Origin: Sideroxyarcus emersonii
GTDB lineage: Bacteria > Pseudomonadota > Gammaproteobacteria > Burkholderiales > Gallionellaceae
Length of the DNA stretch: 64,000 nt
Reading direction: 5' to 3'
NCBI RefSeq assembly: GCF_021654335.1
Contig: NZ_AP023423.1
Location: forward strand, 2,045,001 to 2,109,000
Part shown: piece after piece, positions 35,538 to 44,927 of the stretch
Layout of the letters: every line of letters starts with the position of its first letter
Numbering within the stretch: position 1 is the stretch's first letter
Translations under genes and position numbers: made by a program
The notes under the pieces: model-generated
What the model saw: only the letters and a program-made list of their open reading frames with translations
The model's database searches: none
What the model was told of the DNA's origin: nothing

Positions 35538-38500
35538 ATGGCGAGTCACAGCATGTTCCGCGCACTGCAAAATCTGAGCCTGAAAGCCAAGGTGACATCG
35601 TTCACCCTCGGCCTGTTCCTGCTCTCGATCGGCGTGATCACCTACAAGTTCTCGTCCCATATCCGCGAAGAACTGGTCGTCTCCTTATCCAGGCAGCAAT
35701 TCTCCGAAGCTACCTTCATGGCAGAACATATCGACAGCGGCCTCAGGCTGCGCGTGGACTCGCTCGAACTGGTGGCCAGTTCCATCACGCCGGAACTCAT
35801 GGGCGACCGCACACACCTCTACTCCTTTCTGGCCGGGCGCAAGGCCATCTACAAGCTGTGCACCCTGGGGGTAGTCGTCATTTCCGGGGACGGGCGCGGC
35901 ATTGCCGATTTCCCCCAAGCCGACGGCAGGGCAGGCGCAGATTATTCCCGGACCGACTACTATCATCAGGTGATCGCTACCGGAATGCCGGCCATCTCCA
36001 AACCCAGCCTCGGACGCTTCGTGAAATATCCGCGCCTGGTCATCGCCGTACCGATCTTTGACCGGCACAAACGCATCGCCGGCGTCCTCGCCGGCGAGAC
36101 CAGCCTGAGCGACAACAATCTGCTGAGCGGCTTCGAACTCAAGACGCATCCCAATGGCAGGGCTTACCTGATCGTCTCCCCGCGCGACAAACTGGTCGTT
36201 GCCGACACCGAACACATCCTCACTTTGCAGCCGCTGCCCGCCCCCGGCACCGACCAGATGCTGGACCGCTACCTGAAAGGATTCGAGGGTTCCGGCATCA
36301 CGACCAACGCCCAGGGCATCGAGGAACTCACGTCCGCCAAATACATCCCCAGCGCTGACTGGTTCGTCATGAGCCACATGCCGACTTCCCTGGCGTTCGA
36401 GCGCATCACCCACATCCGCAACGAAGCGATCGAAGTGGCGACCATCGTCTCCCTGTGCGGCATCGCACTGCTGTGGCTGTTCCTGCGCCACGAACTCTCC
36501 CCGCTGTCCAGATCGGCGGAGCTGATCGAAAAGCTCGCCAGCGGCGTGCTTCCGCCGTTGCGCCGCATCCCGCTGGAAGGAAGCGCGGAGATCCGGAAGC
36601 TGCAAACCAGCTTCAACCATCTGCAGAAGCAGCTGCTGCACGATGAGGAGATCCTGCGCGAGGACAAGGCGCTGTATCGTTCGATGTTCACCAACAACAC
36701 CGCGGTCAAGCTGCTGATCGACCCGTCGAACAACGCCATCGTGGATGCCAATCCCGCTGCGGCTGCCTATTACGGCTGGCCGGTGGAAGAATTGCTCAAG
36801 ATGCGCATCACCGACATCTACACCATGACGCCGGAATTGCTGAAACAGGAACTGGAACTCGCCCTGCGCGAACACCGCCAGGTCTTCCATTTCCGGAATC
36901 GACTGGCGTCGGGCGAGATCCGCGAAGTCGAGGTGCACTCCGGGCACGTCAACTACCACGGCAAGGATCTGCTCTATTCCGTCGTCATCGATGTGACCGA
37001 GCGCGAACGCGCGCTGCACCGCGAACATATCCGCAGCGAAGTGCTGGAAATGCTGGCACGGGGCCGGGAGCTGAAGGACATCCTCGATGCCATCGTGCAC
37101 CAGGTAGAAACGGAACAACCGCAGGTGTTGTGTTCCATCCTGCTGCTGGACAAGGATGGCCGGCACCTGCTGGTCGGTGCCGCCCCCAGCTTCCCCGACT
37201 TCTTCAACCAGGCGGTGCATGGATTCAAGATCGGCATCGGGCACGGTTCATGCGGCCACGCTGCCGCGACCGGCATGCGTACCATCGTTTCCGATATCCA
37301 GAGCCATCCCAACTGGGCGCCTTACAAGGACCTGGCGGCGCAGGCCGGCCTGGCGTCCTGCTGGTCCGAGCCGGTATTCTCGTCCAAAGGCAGCGTGCTG
37401 GGGACGCTTGCCCTGTATCAGCGGCAGATTGCCTCTCCCAGCAAGTCGCAGATCCGCCTCATCGAGGAGATGGCCAAGATCATCGGCATCGCCATCGAAC
37501 GCAAACTGGACGAGGATGAGCTGCAACTCGCCTCGACCGTGTTCCAGGCCAGCCCCGAAGCCATCATCATCACCGATTCGAACAACAGGATCGTTGCGGT
37601 CAACCCCGCTTTCACCCGGATCACGCAATACGAGGCGCAGGAAGCCATCGGCCGCGACCCCAAGCTGCTAAGCTCGGGACAGCAAGGCAAGGATTTCTAC
37701 CGGGCGATGTGGTCCACCATCCAGACACTGGGCAGTTGGCAGGGCGAGATCGTCAACCGCCGCAAGAACGGCGAGATCTATTCCGAATGGCTGACCATCA
37801 ATACGGTACATGACGAAAACGGCGAGGTGCGCCAGCGCATCGCCATCTTCTCCGACATCACCGACAAGAAACGCAGCGAGGAGATCATCTGGCGCCAGGC
37901 CAACTACGACATCCTCACCGGCTTGCCCAACCGCCGCCTGTTCCATGACCGGCTGATGCAGGAGATAAAGCGCGAAGGGCGTGACCAGCATTCGCTCGCG
38001 CTGATGTTCATCGACCTCGACCACTTCAAGGAAGTGAACGATACGCTGGGACATGAAGCGGGCGACAATCTGCTGATGCAGGCATCCAAGCGCATTGCCG
38101 GATGCATCCGCGAATCAGACACGCTGGCACGGCTGGGCGGCGACGAGTTCACCATCATCCTGCCCGGACTGGCCGATCCGAAGCGGCTTGGCGCACTGGC
38201 CGACACCATCATCCAGGTCCTGTCCAAGCCCTTCATGCTCGGTGAAACCAGCACCTATGTATCGGCCAGCATCGGCATCACGCTCTACCCGCAGGATGCG
38301 ACCGACCTGTCTTCGCTGCTGAAGAACGCGGACCAGGCGATGTATGTCGCCAAAGCCAGGGGGCGCAACCAGTACAGCTACTTCACCGCATCGATGCAGG
38401 AAGCCGCGCTGACCCGCATGAAACTCAGCAACGACCTGCGCCGCGCGCTCGACAGCGGACAGTTCGAACTCTACTATCAGCCCATCATCGAATTGGGCAG

Positions 38501-39197
38501 TGGCTTGCCCGCCAAGGCGGAAGCCCTGTTGCGCTGGCACCACCCCAAACTCGGCTTCGTCAGCCCCGCCGTCTTCATCCCCATGGCGGAAGAGATCGGG
38601 CTCATCAACGATATCGGCGACTGGGTATTCCGCCAAGCCGCACTAAAGGCCAAGCAATGGTGTTCCAGCGAGGACCGGCGCCTGTCGGCGATGCAGATCA
38701 GTGTCAACAAGTCGCCGCGCCAGTTCATCACCGGCGACAGCAACCTGAGCCTGCTCAACTGGCTGCGCGCCCTCGACATCCCGCCGAGCTGCATTGTGGT
38801 GGAGATCACCGAAGGCCTGCTGATGGACGACCGCGCCGAGGTGCAGGAGAAACTGCTGGCATTCCGCGATGCCGGCATCCAGGTCTCGCTCGACGATTTC
38901 GGTACCGGCTACTCCGCGATGTCCTACCTGCAGCGCTTCGACATCGATTACCTCAAGATTGACCAGTCGTTCGTGCGTGACATGGTGACGAATCCGGGCG
39001 ATCAGGCCATCGCCGAAGCGATCATCGTCATGGCGCACAAGCTGGGCATGAAAGTCGTGGCCGAAGGGGTGGAGACTGCAGAGCAGCGCGACATGCTGCT
39101 CGCCGCAGGTTGCGACTACGGACAAGGCTACCTGTTCGCAAAACCGATGTCGGCGGAAGACTTCGACCGCTACCTGAACGATACCGTCACGGCCTAA
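35538..39197 (+). CDS. dCache-PAS-GAF-PAS-GGDEF-EAL membrane c-di-GMP sensor protein
   Basis: 1219 aa. TM1 at about 17-37, a periplasmic dCache-like sensor to about 295 (YSRTDYYHQVIATG is a Cache motif), TM2 at about 301-317, HAMP, PAS about 385-500, GAF about 505-660, a second PAS about 665-785, then GGDEF (intact LGGDEF at 867-871) and EAL (EALLRW from 995, DDFGTGYSAMSYL, EGVET). Both catalytic signatures look intact, so it may make and break c-di-GMP. The ATG at 35538 was chosen; GTG 35520 and ATG 35553 are alternatives. It converges on arfB with a 4-bp overlap of stops. Confidence 0.93.
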   Translation: MASHSMFRALQNLSLKAKVTSFTLGLFLLSIGVITYKFSSHIREELVVSLSRQQFSEATFMAEHIDSGLRLRVDSLELVASSITPELMGDRTHLYSFLAGRKAIYKLCTLGVVVISGDGRGIADFPQADGRAGADYSRTDYYHQVIATGMPAISKPSLGRFVKYPRLVIAVPIFDRHKRIAGVLAGETSLSDNNLLSGFELKTHPNGRAYLIVSPRDKLVVADTEHILTLQPLPAPGTDQMLDRYLKGFEGSGITTNAQGIEELTSAKYIPSADWFVMSHMPTSLAFERITHIRNEAIEVATIVSLCGIALLWLFLRHELSPLSRSAELIEKLASGVLPPLRRIPLEGSAEIRKLQTSFNHLQKQLLHDEEILREDKALYRSMFTNNTAVKLLIDPSNNAIVDANPAAAAYYGWPVEELLKMRITDIYTMTPELLKQELELALREHRQVFHFRNRLASGEIREVEVHSGHVNYHGKDLLYSVVIDVTERERALHREHIRSEVLEMLARGRELKDILDAIVHQVETEQPQVLCSILLLDKDGRHLLVGAAPSFPDFFNQAVHGFKIGIGHGSCGHAAATGMRTIVSDIQSHPNWAPYKDLAAQAGLASCWSEPVFSSKGSVLGTLALYQRQIASPSKSQIRLIEEMAKIIGIAIERKLDEDELQLASTVFQASPEAIIITDSNNRIVAVNPAFTRITQYEAQEAIGRDPKLLSSGQQGKDFYRAMWSTIQTLGSWQGEIVNRRKNGEIYSEWLTINTVHDENGEVRQRIAIFSDITDKKRSEEIIWRQANYDILTGLPNRRLFHDRLMQEIKREGRDQHSLALMFIDLDHFKEVNDTLGHEAGDNLLMQASKRIAGCIRESDTLARLGGDEFTIILPGLADPKRLGALADTIIQVLSKPFMLGETSTYVSASIGITLYPQDATDLSSLLKNADQAMYVAKARGRNQYSYFTASMQEAALTRMKLSNDLRRALDSGQFELYYQPIIELGSGLPAKAEALLRWHHPKLGFVSPAVFIPMAEEIGLINDIGDWVFRQAALKAKQWCSSEDRRLSAMQISVNKSPRQFITGDSNLSLLNWLRALDIPPSCIVVEITEGLLMDDRAEVQEKLLAFRDAGIQVSLDDFGTGYSAMSYLQRFDIDYLKIDQSFVRDMVTNPGDQAIAEAIIVMAHKLGMKVVAEGVETAEQRDMLLAAGCDYGQGYLFAKPMSAEDFDRYLNDTVTA

Positions 39198-39607
39198 TCG
39201 ACCACCCTGCCGCGCAGGCTCTTGATCGCCCCGCGCTTGACCTTGCTCTCGACACGCTGTCTTTGTGCACTGCGCGTAGGCCTGGTGGCGATGCGCTGCT
39301 TCGGCGGCACCGCCACCGACTGCAGCAATGCCTTCAAACGCCGCAGCGCTTCATTGCGGTTCTGTTCCTGATTGCGGAATTCCTGCGCCTTGATGATGAC
39401 CACCCCATCCCTGGTGATGCGCTGGTCATTGAGCTGCAGCAGGCGCTCCTTGAATCCTTGCGGCAACGATGAGGCAGCGATATCGAAACGCAGATGCACC
39501 GCGCTCGACACCTTGTTCACGTTCTGGCCACCCGCCCCCTGCGCTCGCACCGCCGTCAGTTCAACCTCGCGTTCGGGGATGACGACGTTGTGGGCGATGT
39601 ACAACAT
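39194..39607 (-). CDS. arfB: Alternative ribosome-rescue factor ArfB (YaeJ)
   Basis: 137 aa. A class I release-factor-like domain with GGQ at residues 26-28 (RAQGAGGQNVNKVSSAVHLRFD), then a basic C-terminal tail (QRQRVESKVKRGAIKSLRGR) that enters the empty mRNA channel. It hydrolyses peptidyl-tRNA on stalled ribosomes. It sits next to the S4-domain gene and prfC, making a translation rescue/termination cluster. The stop overlaps the stop of the GGDEF/EAL gene. Confidence 0.93.
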   Translation of the reverse strand: MLYIAHNVVIPEREVELTAVRAQGAGGQNVNKVSSAVHLRFDIAASSLPQGFKERLLQLNDQRITRDGVVIIKAQEFRNQEQNRNEALRRLKALLQSVAVPPKQRIATRPTRSAQRQRVESKVKRGAIKSLRGRVVD

Positions 39608-39610
39608 GGC

Positions 39611-39826
39611 TCAGGCCATCACCCGTATCTGCGCATCGCCCAGCATGACCACCTGCCCGGCACGGATCTTGGCAGTCTTGCGCAGCTCGATTTTTCCATC
39701 GACGGACACCACGCCCTCGGCCACCAGCATCTTGCCTGCCCCGCCGCTGGCACAGACCCCTGCCAGCTTGAGCAACTGGTTCAGCTCGATGAAATCGCCG
39801 CGCAGATGGAAATCGATTCGTTGCAT
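39611..39826 (-). CDS. S4 RNA-binding domain protein (YbcJ-like)
   Basis: 71 aa S4-type domain: IDFHLRGDFIELNQLLKLAGVCASGGAGKMLVAEG then VDGKIELRKTAKIRAGQVV. It probably binds structured RNA, perhaps the ribosome. The start overlaps the prfC stop by 1 bp (TGATG) and arfB begins 3 bp after its stop. The neighbours suggest a ribosome-linked role, but the precise target is unknown. Confidence 0.88.
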   Translation of the reverse strand: MQRIDFHLRGDFIELNQLLKLAGVCASGGAGKMLVAEGVVSVDGKIELRKTAKIRAGQVVMLGDAQIRVMA

Positions 39827-41466
39827 CAGAGTTTGACCGCGTGCTCGCGCGTCGCATGGAAGACAACCTTGGGCCAGCGCTCCTGCGTCAGATTGAGGTT
39901 CACCTTGTTCGGCGCGAGATAAGCAAGGTTGCCCGCCGCGTCGATGGAAAGGTTGTGCGACAGCGCTTTCTGGAAGTCGGCGAATATCTTCGCGTCGTCG
40001 CAAGTCACCCAGCGCGCGGTGCTCACCGAACTGCCTTCGAACATCGCGTCAACGCCGTATTCGCCAGCCAGACGGCTGGCCACCACGTCGAACTGCAGCA
40101 TGCCGACTGCACCGAGGATGAGGTCGCCACCGTCCAGCGGCTTGAACACCTGTACCGCGCCTTCTTCGCCCAATTGCTGCAAGCCCTTGTGCAACTGCTT
40201 CACCTTCATCGGGTTGCGGATGCGCACGGTCTGGAAGTGATCCGGCGCGAAATACGGAATGCCGGTGAATTGCAGCAGCTCGCCTTCGGAGAAGCTGTCG
40301 CCGATCTGCATGTTGCCGTGGTTGGGCAGGCCGATGATGTCGCCCGCGTAGGCTTCTTCCACCAGTTCGCGCGACGACGCCATGAACGTCACCACGCTCG
40401 ACACGCGGATTTCCTTGCCGATGCGCAGGTGCTTCATCTTCATGCCGCGCTCGAAATGGCCGGAGCACACGCGCAGAAAGGCGATGCGGTCGCGGTGGTT
40501 GGCATCCATGTTGGCCTGGATCTTGAACACGAAGCCGGAGAACTTCGGTTCGTTCGGATCGACCTTGCGCACCGAGGCATCGCGCTCGCGCGGCGCGGGT
40601 GCCCATTCCAGCAGCGCGTTCAAAATCTCGCGCACGCCGAAGTTGTTGATGGCCGAGCCGAAGAACACCGGCGTCTGCTTGCCGGCCAGGAAGGCCTGCA
40701 GGTCGAAAGGATGCGATGCACCATGCACCAGTTCCACTTCCATCTTCAGTTGCTCGATCTCCAGCGGGAAGCGTTCGGCCAGGATGGGGTTGTCGATGCC
40801 CTTGATGATCTCCACCTCGCCGTCGGCGCGTTCCTCGCCCGGCGTGAACAGCAGGATCTCGTCGCGCAACAAGTGGTACACGCCGCGGAAGCTCTTGCCC
40901 ATGCCCAGCGGCCAGGTCACCGGCGCACACTGGATCTTCAGCACCGACTCGACCTCGTCCAGCAACTCCAGCGGATCGCGCACCTCGCGGTCCATCTTGT
41001 TCATAAACGTGACAATGGGCGTATCGCGCATGCGGCACACGTCCAGCAGCTTGATGGTCTGCGCTTCCACGCCCTTGGCGGCGTCGATCACCATCAATGC
41101 CGAGTCCACCGCGGTGAGCACGCGGTAGGTGTCTTCGGAGAAATCCTGGTGACCGGGCGTGTCGAGCAGGTTCACCACATGGTTGCGGTACTCGAACTGC
41201 ATCACCGAGCTGGCCACCGAGATGCCGCGCTGCTTCTCGATCTCGAGGAAGTCGGAAGTCGCATGGCGTCCGCTCTTGCGCGCTTTCACCGCACCGGCCA
41301 GCTGGATCGCGCCGGAGAACAGCAGCAGTTTTTCGGTGAGCGTGGTTTTGCCGGCGTCGGGGTGGGAAATGATGCCGAACGTGCGGCGGCGCGCCACTTC
41401 GCGCGCGATCTTGTCGCTGGGCACGGCGGCAGGTTCATTCGATGTCGGTTCGATGTCAGCGGACAT
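39826..41466 (-). CDS. prfC: Peptide chain release factor 3
   Basis: 546 aa translational GTPase. G1 [14 protein letters not shown]2-containing switch [12 protein letters not shown]3 DTPGHQDF, G4 NKMD, then the RF3-specific domains ([20 protein letters not shown]). RF3 recycles RF1/RF2 after termination. The start at [12 protein letters not shown] precedes the conserved [14 protein letters not shown]. It is the first gene of the prfC-S4-arfB minus-strand set. Confidence 0.96.
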   Translation of the reverse strand: MSADIEPTSNEPAAVPSDKIAREVARRRTFGIISHPDAGKTTLTEKLLLFSGAIQLAGAVKARKSGRHATSDFLEIEKQRGISVASSVMQFEYRNHVVNLLDTPGHQDFSEDTYRVLTAVDSALMVIDAAKGVEAQTIKLLDVCRMRDTPIVTFMNKMDREVRDPLELLDEVESVLKIQCAPVTWPLGMGKSFRGVYHLLRDEILLFTPGEERADGEVEIIKGIDNPILAERFPLEIEQLKMEVELVHGASHPFDLQAFLAGKQTPVFFGSAINNFGVREILNALLEWAPAPRERDASVRKVDPNEPKFSGFVFKIQANMDANHRDRIAFLRVCSGHFERGMKMKHLRIGKEIRVSSVVTFMASSRELVEEAYAGDIIGLPNHGNMQIGDSFSEGELLQFTGIPYFAPDHFQTVRIRNPMKVKQLHKGLQQLGEEGAVQVFKPLDGGDLILGAVGMLQFDVVASRLAGEYGVDAMFEGSSVSTARWVTCDDAKIFADFQKALSHNLSIDAAGNLAYLAPNKVNLNLTQERWPKVVFHATREHAVKL

Positions 41467-41613
41467 GGTGCTTGCCTGTCAAAAAAGTGCGCAAGTCTAA
41501 TGGCTTAGCGAGGGATTGTCTAACTGCCGCCGGTGCCGGCGCGGGGGATGCTTGACAAGCAATGGCGCACAAGCGTAATTTACCAAACGGTTAATTATAA
41601 AACTGGAACGAGA

Positions 41614-41988
41614 ATGCCCGCCGACAGGCTCAGCACCACCTTTGCCGCCCTCGCCGACCCGACGCGCCGCGCCATCCTCGCGCGGCTGGCGCTGGGCGAA
41701 ACCTCCGTCGCCGAACTGGCCGCCCCCTTCTCGATCAGCCCGCCTGCCATCACCAAGCACCTCAAGGTATTGCAACGTGCGGGACTCATCACCCAGGGCC
41801 GCCAGGCACAGTGGCGCCCCTGCAAACTGGAGGCCGCGCCGTTGCAGGAAGCTGCCGGTTTCATCGAGCAGTACCGCCAGTTCTGGGAACAAAGGTTCGA
41901 TCGCCTCGACAACTACCTTCAGAAGTTGCAAGCCGCCGACAAATCCCAAAAGGAGAAGAATGGACGCACCAGCACAAAGCGCAAATAG
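41614..41988 (+). CDS. ArsR-family transcriptional regulator
   Basis: 124 aa winged helix: LADPTRRAILARLALGETSVAELAAPFSISPPAITKHLKVL, with recognition helix SPPAITKHLKVLQRAGL. No metal-binding Cys pair is present, as in the ArsR group paired with AHSA1/SRPBCC proteins. It overlaps the following SRPBCC gene by 29 bp, the classic ArsR-SRPBCC pairing. Probably represses its own operon in response to a small hydrophobic or electrophilic ligand (inference). Confidence 0.92.
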   Translation: MPADRLSTTFAALADPTRRAILARLALGETSVAELAAPFSISPPAITKHLKVLQRAGLITQGRQAQWRPCKLEAAPLQEAAGFIEQYRQFWEQRFDRLDNYLQKLQAADKSQKEKNGRTSTKRK

Positions 41989-42448
41989 CATTGCCGGCCG
42001 CGAGATCGTCATCAAGCGCGTCTTCGACGCACCGCGCGAACTGGTATGGGCAGCATGGACCGACTCCGGACACATCATGCAATGGTGGGGACCGGCGGGC
42101 TTCAACAACGAAACGTGCGAAAGCGATCTGCGGGTAGGCGGACGTTTCCATCTGGAGATGCGCGCGCCGGACGGCAAGGTGTATCCGTGCATCGGCACGT
42201 TCCGCGAAATCGTCGAGTCCGAACGCATCGTGTATGAAGGCGAAGCCGCGGAGGGTCATCCCTGCGGGGCAGGCATCCCGCCACGTGCCACGGTGACGGT
42301 CAGTTTTGCGGAGCAGGCCGGCAAGACGCTGCTGACCCTGCACACCCGCTTTGCCAGTGAGGAACGCAAGCAGGCTGCCTCTGCCGCCCGTTTTGTCGTC
42401 AGCTGGGAAGACGCGCTGGGCCGCCTGGCAGATACCTTGCACACATAG
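41960..42448 (+). CDS. SRPBCC (AHSA1-like) protein 1
   Basis: 162 aa START/Bet v1-like fold: IVIKRVFDAPRELVWAAWTD, IMQWWGPAGFNNETCESDLRVGG, a strand-rich middle and the C-terminal VVSWEDALGRLADTL. It presumably binds a hydrophobic ligand. AGGAGA lies before the ATG, which falls within the 3' end of the ArsR gene, so the two are coupled. The paralogue at 43168 follows two genes later. Confidence 0.9.
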   Translation: MDAPAQSANSIAGREIVIKRVFDAPRELVWAAWTDSGHIMQWWGPAGFNNETCESDLRVGGRFHLEMRAPDGKVYPCIGTFREIVESERIVYEGEAAEGHPCGAGIPPRATVTVSFAEQAGKTLLTLHTRFASEERKQAASAARFVVSWEDALGRLADTLHT

Positions 42449-42488
42449 CAATCCCGTCTTCAAACCGCCAGATCATAAGGAGAAATAC

Positions 42489-43154
42489 ATGAGCAAAGTC
42501 AGAGTGGAGAGTTTCTCGATTTCGCTGGATGGCTACGGCGCGGGGCCGGACCAGGACATCAATAATCCGCTGGGCGTCGGCGGGCGCGAGTTGCATCAGT
42601 GGTTTTTCCCGACCCGGACCTTCCAGAAAAACGTGCTCGGTGCCGAGGGCGGCACAACCGGGGTCGACGACGATATCGCCGCGCGCGGCTTTCACAATGT
42701 GGGCGCCTGGATACTTGGGCGCAACATGTTCGGTCCGATACGCGGCCCGTGGCCCGACATGGACTGGAAAGGCTGGTGGGGTAACAACCCGCCCTACCAC
42801 GTGCCGGTGTTCGTACTGACACATCACGCACGCCCTGACATCACGATGGAAGGCGGCACCACCTTTCACTTCGTCACCGGCGGCATCCGCGAGGCGCTGG
42901 ACCGGGCGCGCGCGGCCGCTGCGGGAAAGGATGTGCGCATCGGCGGCGGCGCGAACACCATCCGCCAATACCTCGAAGCTGGCCTGATCGACGAGATGCA
43001 CATTGCCATTGGACCGGCACTGCTGGGCAGGGGGGAACCCCTGTTTGCCGGGCTGGACATGCGCGCGCTGGGTTACGAATGCGTCCAGTTTATGCCCACC
43101 GAGAAAGCCACCCACGTCGTACTGCGGCACACCCGCAAACCAGCAGTCAAATAG
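42489..43154 (+). CDS. Dihydrofolate reductase/RibD C-terminal family protein 1
   Basis: 221 aa RibD_C/DHFR-like fold: VESFSISLDGYGAGPDQ, the GAWILGRNMFGPIRGPW segment, VFVLTHHARP, DVRIGGGANTIRQYLEAGLIDEMHIAIGPALLGRGEPLF. These YyaP/YwjB-like proteins bind NADPH-like cofactors; their substrate is unknown. It lies between the two SRPBCC genes in the same orientation. Confidence 0.9.
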   Translation: MSKVRVESFSISLDGYGAGPDQDINNPLGVGGRELHQWFFPTRTFQKNVLGAEGGTTGVDDDIAARGFHNVGAWILGRNMFGPIRGPWPDMDWKGWWGNNPPYHVPVFVLTHHARPDITMEGGTTFHFVTGGIREALDRARAAAAGKDVRIGGGANTIRQYLEAGLIDEMHIAIGPALLGRGEPLFAGLDMRALGYECVQFMPTEKATHVVLRHTRKPAVK

Positions 43155-43167
43155 AACCGGAGGGATC

Positions 43168-43614
43168 ATGGCAACCAACACCATCAAGCTTCACCGGGTA
43201 CTCAAGACCACACCCGAAAAGATCTACCGCGCGTTTCTCGATGCCGATGCGCTGGCCAAGTGGCTGCCCCCGTATGGCTTCACCTGCAAGGTCCATCACC
43301 TTGAGGCGAAGGTCGGCGGCGGCTACAAGATGTCGTTCGCGAATTTCTCCACCGGCAACGGCCATTCCTTTGGTGGCAAGTATCTCGAACTCGTGCCGAA
43401 CGAGCGCATCCGCCACACCGACGAATTCGACGATCCCAACCTGCCGGGAGAAATGACGACGACCATCACGTTCAAGCCGGTGTCGTGCGGCACCGAGTTG
43501 AACATCGTGCAGGAGGGCGTACCCGGGATGATCCCGCCGGAAGCCTGCCACCTCGGCTGGCAGGAATCGCTCATGCAGCTTGCACAACTGGTCGAGCCGG
43601 ACATTCCGGATTGA
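43168..43614 (+). CDS. SRPBCC (AHSA1-like) protein 2
   Basis: 148 aa SRPBCC fold: LHRVLKTTPEKIYRAFLDAD, ALAKWLPPYGFTCKVHHLEAKVGGGYKMSF, EVVPNERIRHTDEFDDP-type centre (LVPNERIRHTDEF) and the C-terminal GWQESLMQLAQLVEP. It is a diverged paralogue of the protein at 41960. The Shine-Dalgarno GGAGGG precedes the ATG. Ligand unknown. Confidence 0.9.
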   Translation: MATNTIKLHRVLKTTPEKIYRAFLDADALAKWLPPYGFTCKVHHLEAKVGGGYKMSFANFSTGNGHSFGGKYLELVPNERIRHTDEFDDPNLPGEMTTTITFKPVSCGTELNIVQEGVPGMIPPEACHLGWQESLMQLAQLVEPDIPD

Positions 43615-43643
43615 TGCAACAACACCACTCGGGAGGTAACGCC

Positions 43644-43764
43644 ATGCAGAACATCGCGCCCCATCTGTGGTTCGCCGCAACAGCGCGCACGCGTGACGCA
43701 GGCATTCCTCAAGATGAAGAAATTCGATGTCGCTGCGCTCATGCGGGCGTATGAGCGAAAGTGA
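43644..43764 (+). pseudogene. Internally deleted VOC/PhnB-like gene
   Basis: The start codes MQNIAPHLWF, the N-terminus of PhnB-like (3-demethylubiquinone methyltransferase-like) VOC proteins. From about 43681, in the +1 frame, the end codes ARVTQAFLKMKKFDVAALMRAYERK-stop, their C-terminus. The central coding region, around 110-120 codons, is missing and the halves are out of frame. GGGAGG is still present before the ATG, so this is a recent remnant inside the cluster. Confidence 0.75.
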
Positions 43765-43786
43765 TTCCCCGGACAAGGAGAGAGCC

Positions 43787-44455
43787 ATGAGAAGACTCAT
43801 TGCATCCACATTCGTTTCGCTTGACGGCATCATGCAAGCACCCGGCGGACCGGAGGAAGACCCGACTGGCGGTTTCACCTTTGGGGGGTGGATGTTCCGC
43901 TACGCGGATGAAAGCATGGACCTCTCAGCCGCCGGCTTCGACGGCAAGGATCGAGAACTGGTGCTCGGCCGCAGGACCTATGAGATATTCGAAGCGTACT
44001 GGCCATATCAGCCCGAGGACGATCCGATCGCGAAAACGCTCAATGCGGCGAAAAAATACGTTGCCTCGCGCACGTTGACGGCGCTCCAGTGGAACAACTC
44101 GACCCTGCTCCGGGGGGATGTGGTCCAAGCAATAATAGCCCTCAAATCCCAACCGGGCCCCGACCTGCAAATCATCGGCAGCGGCAATCTGATCCATACC
44201 CTACAGGCCGCTTCACTGATAGACGAATACAACGTGTGGACCTTCCCCGTGGTACTGGGACGGGGCAAGCGCCTTTTTGACGGGACTGCCAAGCCCTCCG
44301 CGCTCAAGCTGATTCGCTCGCAAGTTTCGACTACGGGTGTGGTGATGAGCACGTATATACCAGAAGGCGATATCCGGCCAGGTTCGTTCGTGAATGGCGA
44401 GCCGAGCGAAAAGGAATTGGCACGACGCAAAAGCATGAAAAAAGGGACGTGGTGA
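43787..44455 (+). CDS. Dihydrofolate reductase/RibD C-terminal family protein 2
   Basis: 222 aa: LIASTFVSLDGIMQAPGGPEED, ELVLGRRTYEIFEAYWPY, KYVASRTLTALQWNNSTLL and LQIIGSGNLIHTLQAASLIDEYNVWTFPVVLGRGKRLF, a clear RibD_C/DHFR-like pattern. It is only distantly similar to the copy at 42489. It shares the orientation of the ArsR-SRPBCC cluster. An AGGAGAG site is just upstream of the ATG. Confidence 0.92.
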   Translation: MRRLIASTFVSLDGIMQAPGGPEEDPTGGFTFGGWMFRYADESMDLSAAGFDGKDRELVLGRRTYEIFEAYWPYQPEDDPIAKTLNAAKKYVASRTLTALQWNNSTLLRGDVVQAIIALKSQPGPDLQIIGSGNLIHTLQAASLIDEYNVWTFPVVLGRGKRLFDGTAKPSALKLIRSQVSTTGVVMSTYIPEGDIRPGSFVNGEPSEKELARRKSMKKGTW

Positions 44456-44491
44456 GCAAAGCAGGGAATCGTCAGCCAAAAGGAGCGCATC

Positions 44492-44863
44492 ATGAAACAC
44501 AATCCCGTCAACTGGTTCGAGATCTATGTGCAGGAAATGCCGCGTGCGAAACGCTTCTACGAGACCGTGCTCCAGCTCAAGCTGGAAAAGATCGAGAATC
44601 CCGAAACTGAAATGTGGAGCTTCCCGATGGATACGGACCGTTTCGGAGCCGGAGGCTCCCTGGTGAAAATGGAAGGCATGCCCTCGGGCGGCAACAGCAC
44701 GATCATCTATTTCATCTGCGAGAATTGTGCAGTGGAGGCATCGCGTATTGCCAAGGCAGGTGGCCGCATCTTCAAGGACAAGATGTCCATCGGACCATAT
44801 GGCTTCATTGCACTGGCGTATGACACCGAAGGCAACATGGTCGGGCTGCACTCGATGCAATAA
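44492..44863 (+). CDS. VOC-superfamily (glyoxalase-like) protein
   Basis: 123 aa: NPVNWFEIYVQEMPRAKRFYETVLQLKLEKI then STIIYFICENCAVEASRIAKAGGRIF, MSIGPYGFIALAYDTEGNMVGLHSM, the beta-alpha-beta-beta-beta repeats of VOC proteins. Glyoxalase-type metal ligands may include the His/Glu positions, but the substrate is not determinable. It is part of the detoxification-like run, and may replace the VOC pseudogene at 43644. Confidence 0.9.
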   Translation: MKHNPVNWFEIYVQEMPRAKRFYETVLQLKLEKIENPETEMWSFPMDTDRFGAGGSLVKMEGMPSGGNSTIIYFICENCAVEASRIAKAGGRIFKDKMSIGPYGFIALAYDTEGNMVGLHSMQ

Positions 44864-44927
44864 CAACAATCTCAGTAACAGACAGAGGCCAGTTACCCAC
44901 TCCTGGCCGACCGATCGGAGGGAGGAC

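Noticed and set aside
39841..41508. 555-codon plus-strand frame opposite prfC
   Set aside because: It is exactly antisense to prfC, with His/Ala/Gln-rich nonsense sequence.
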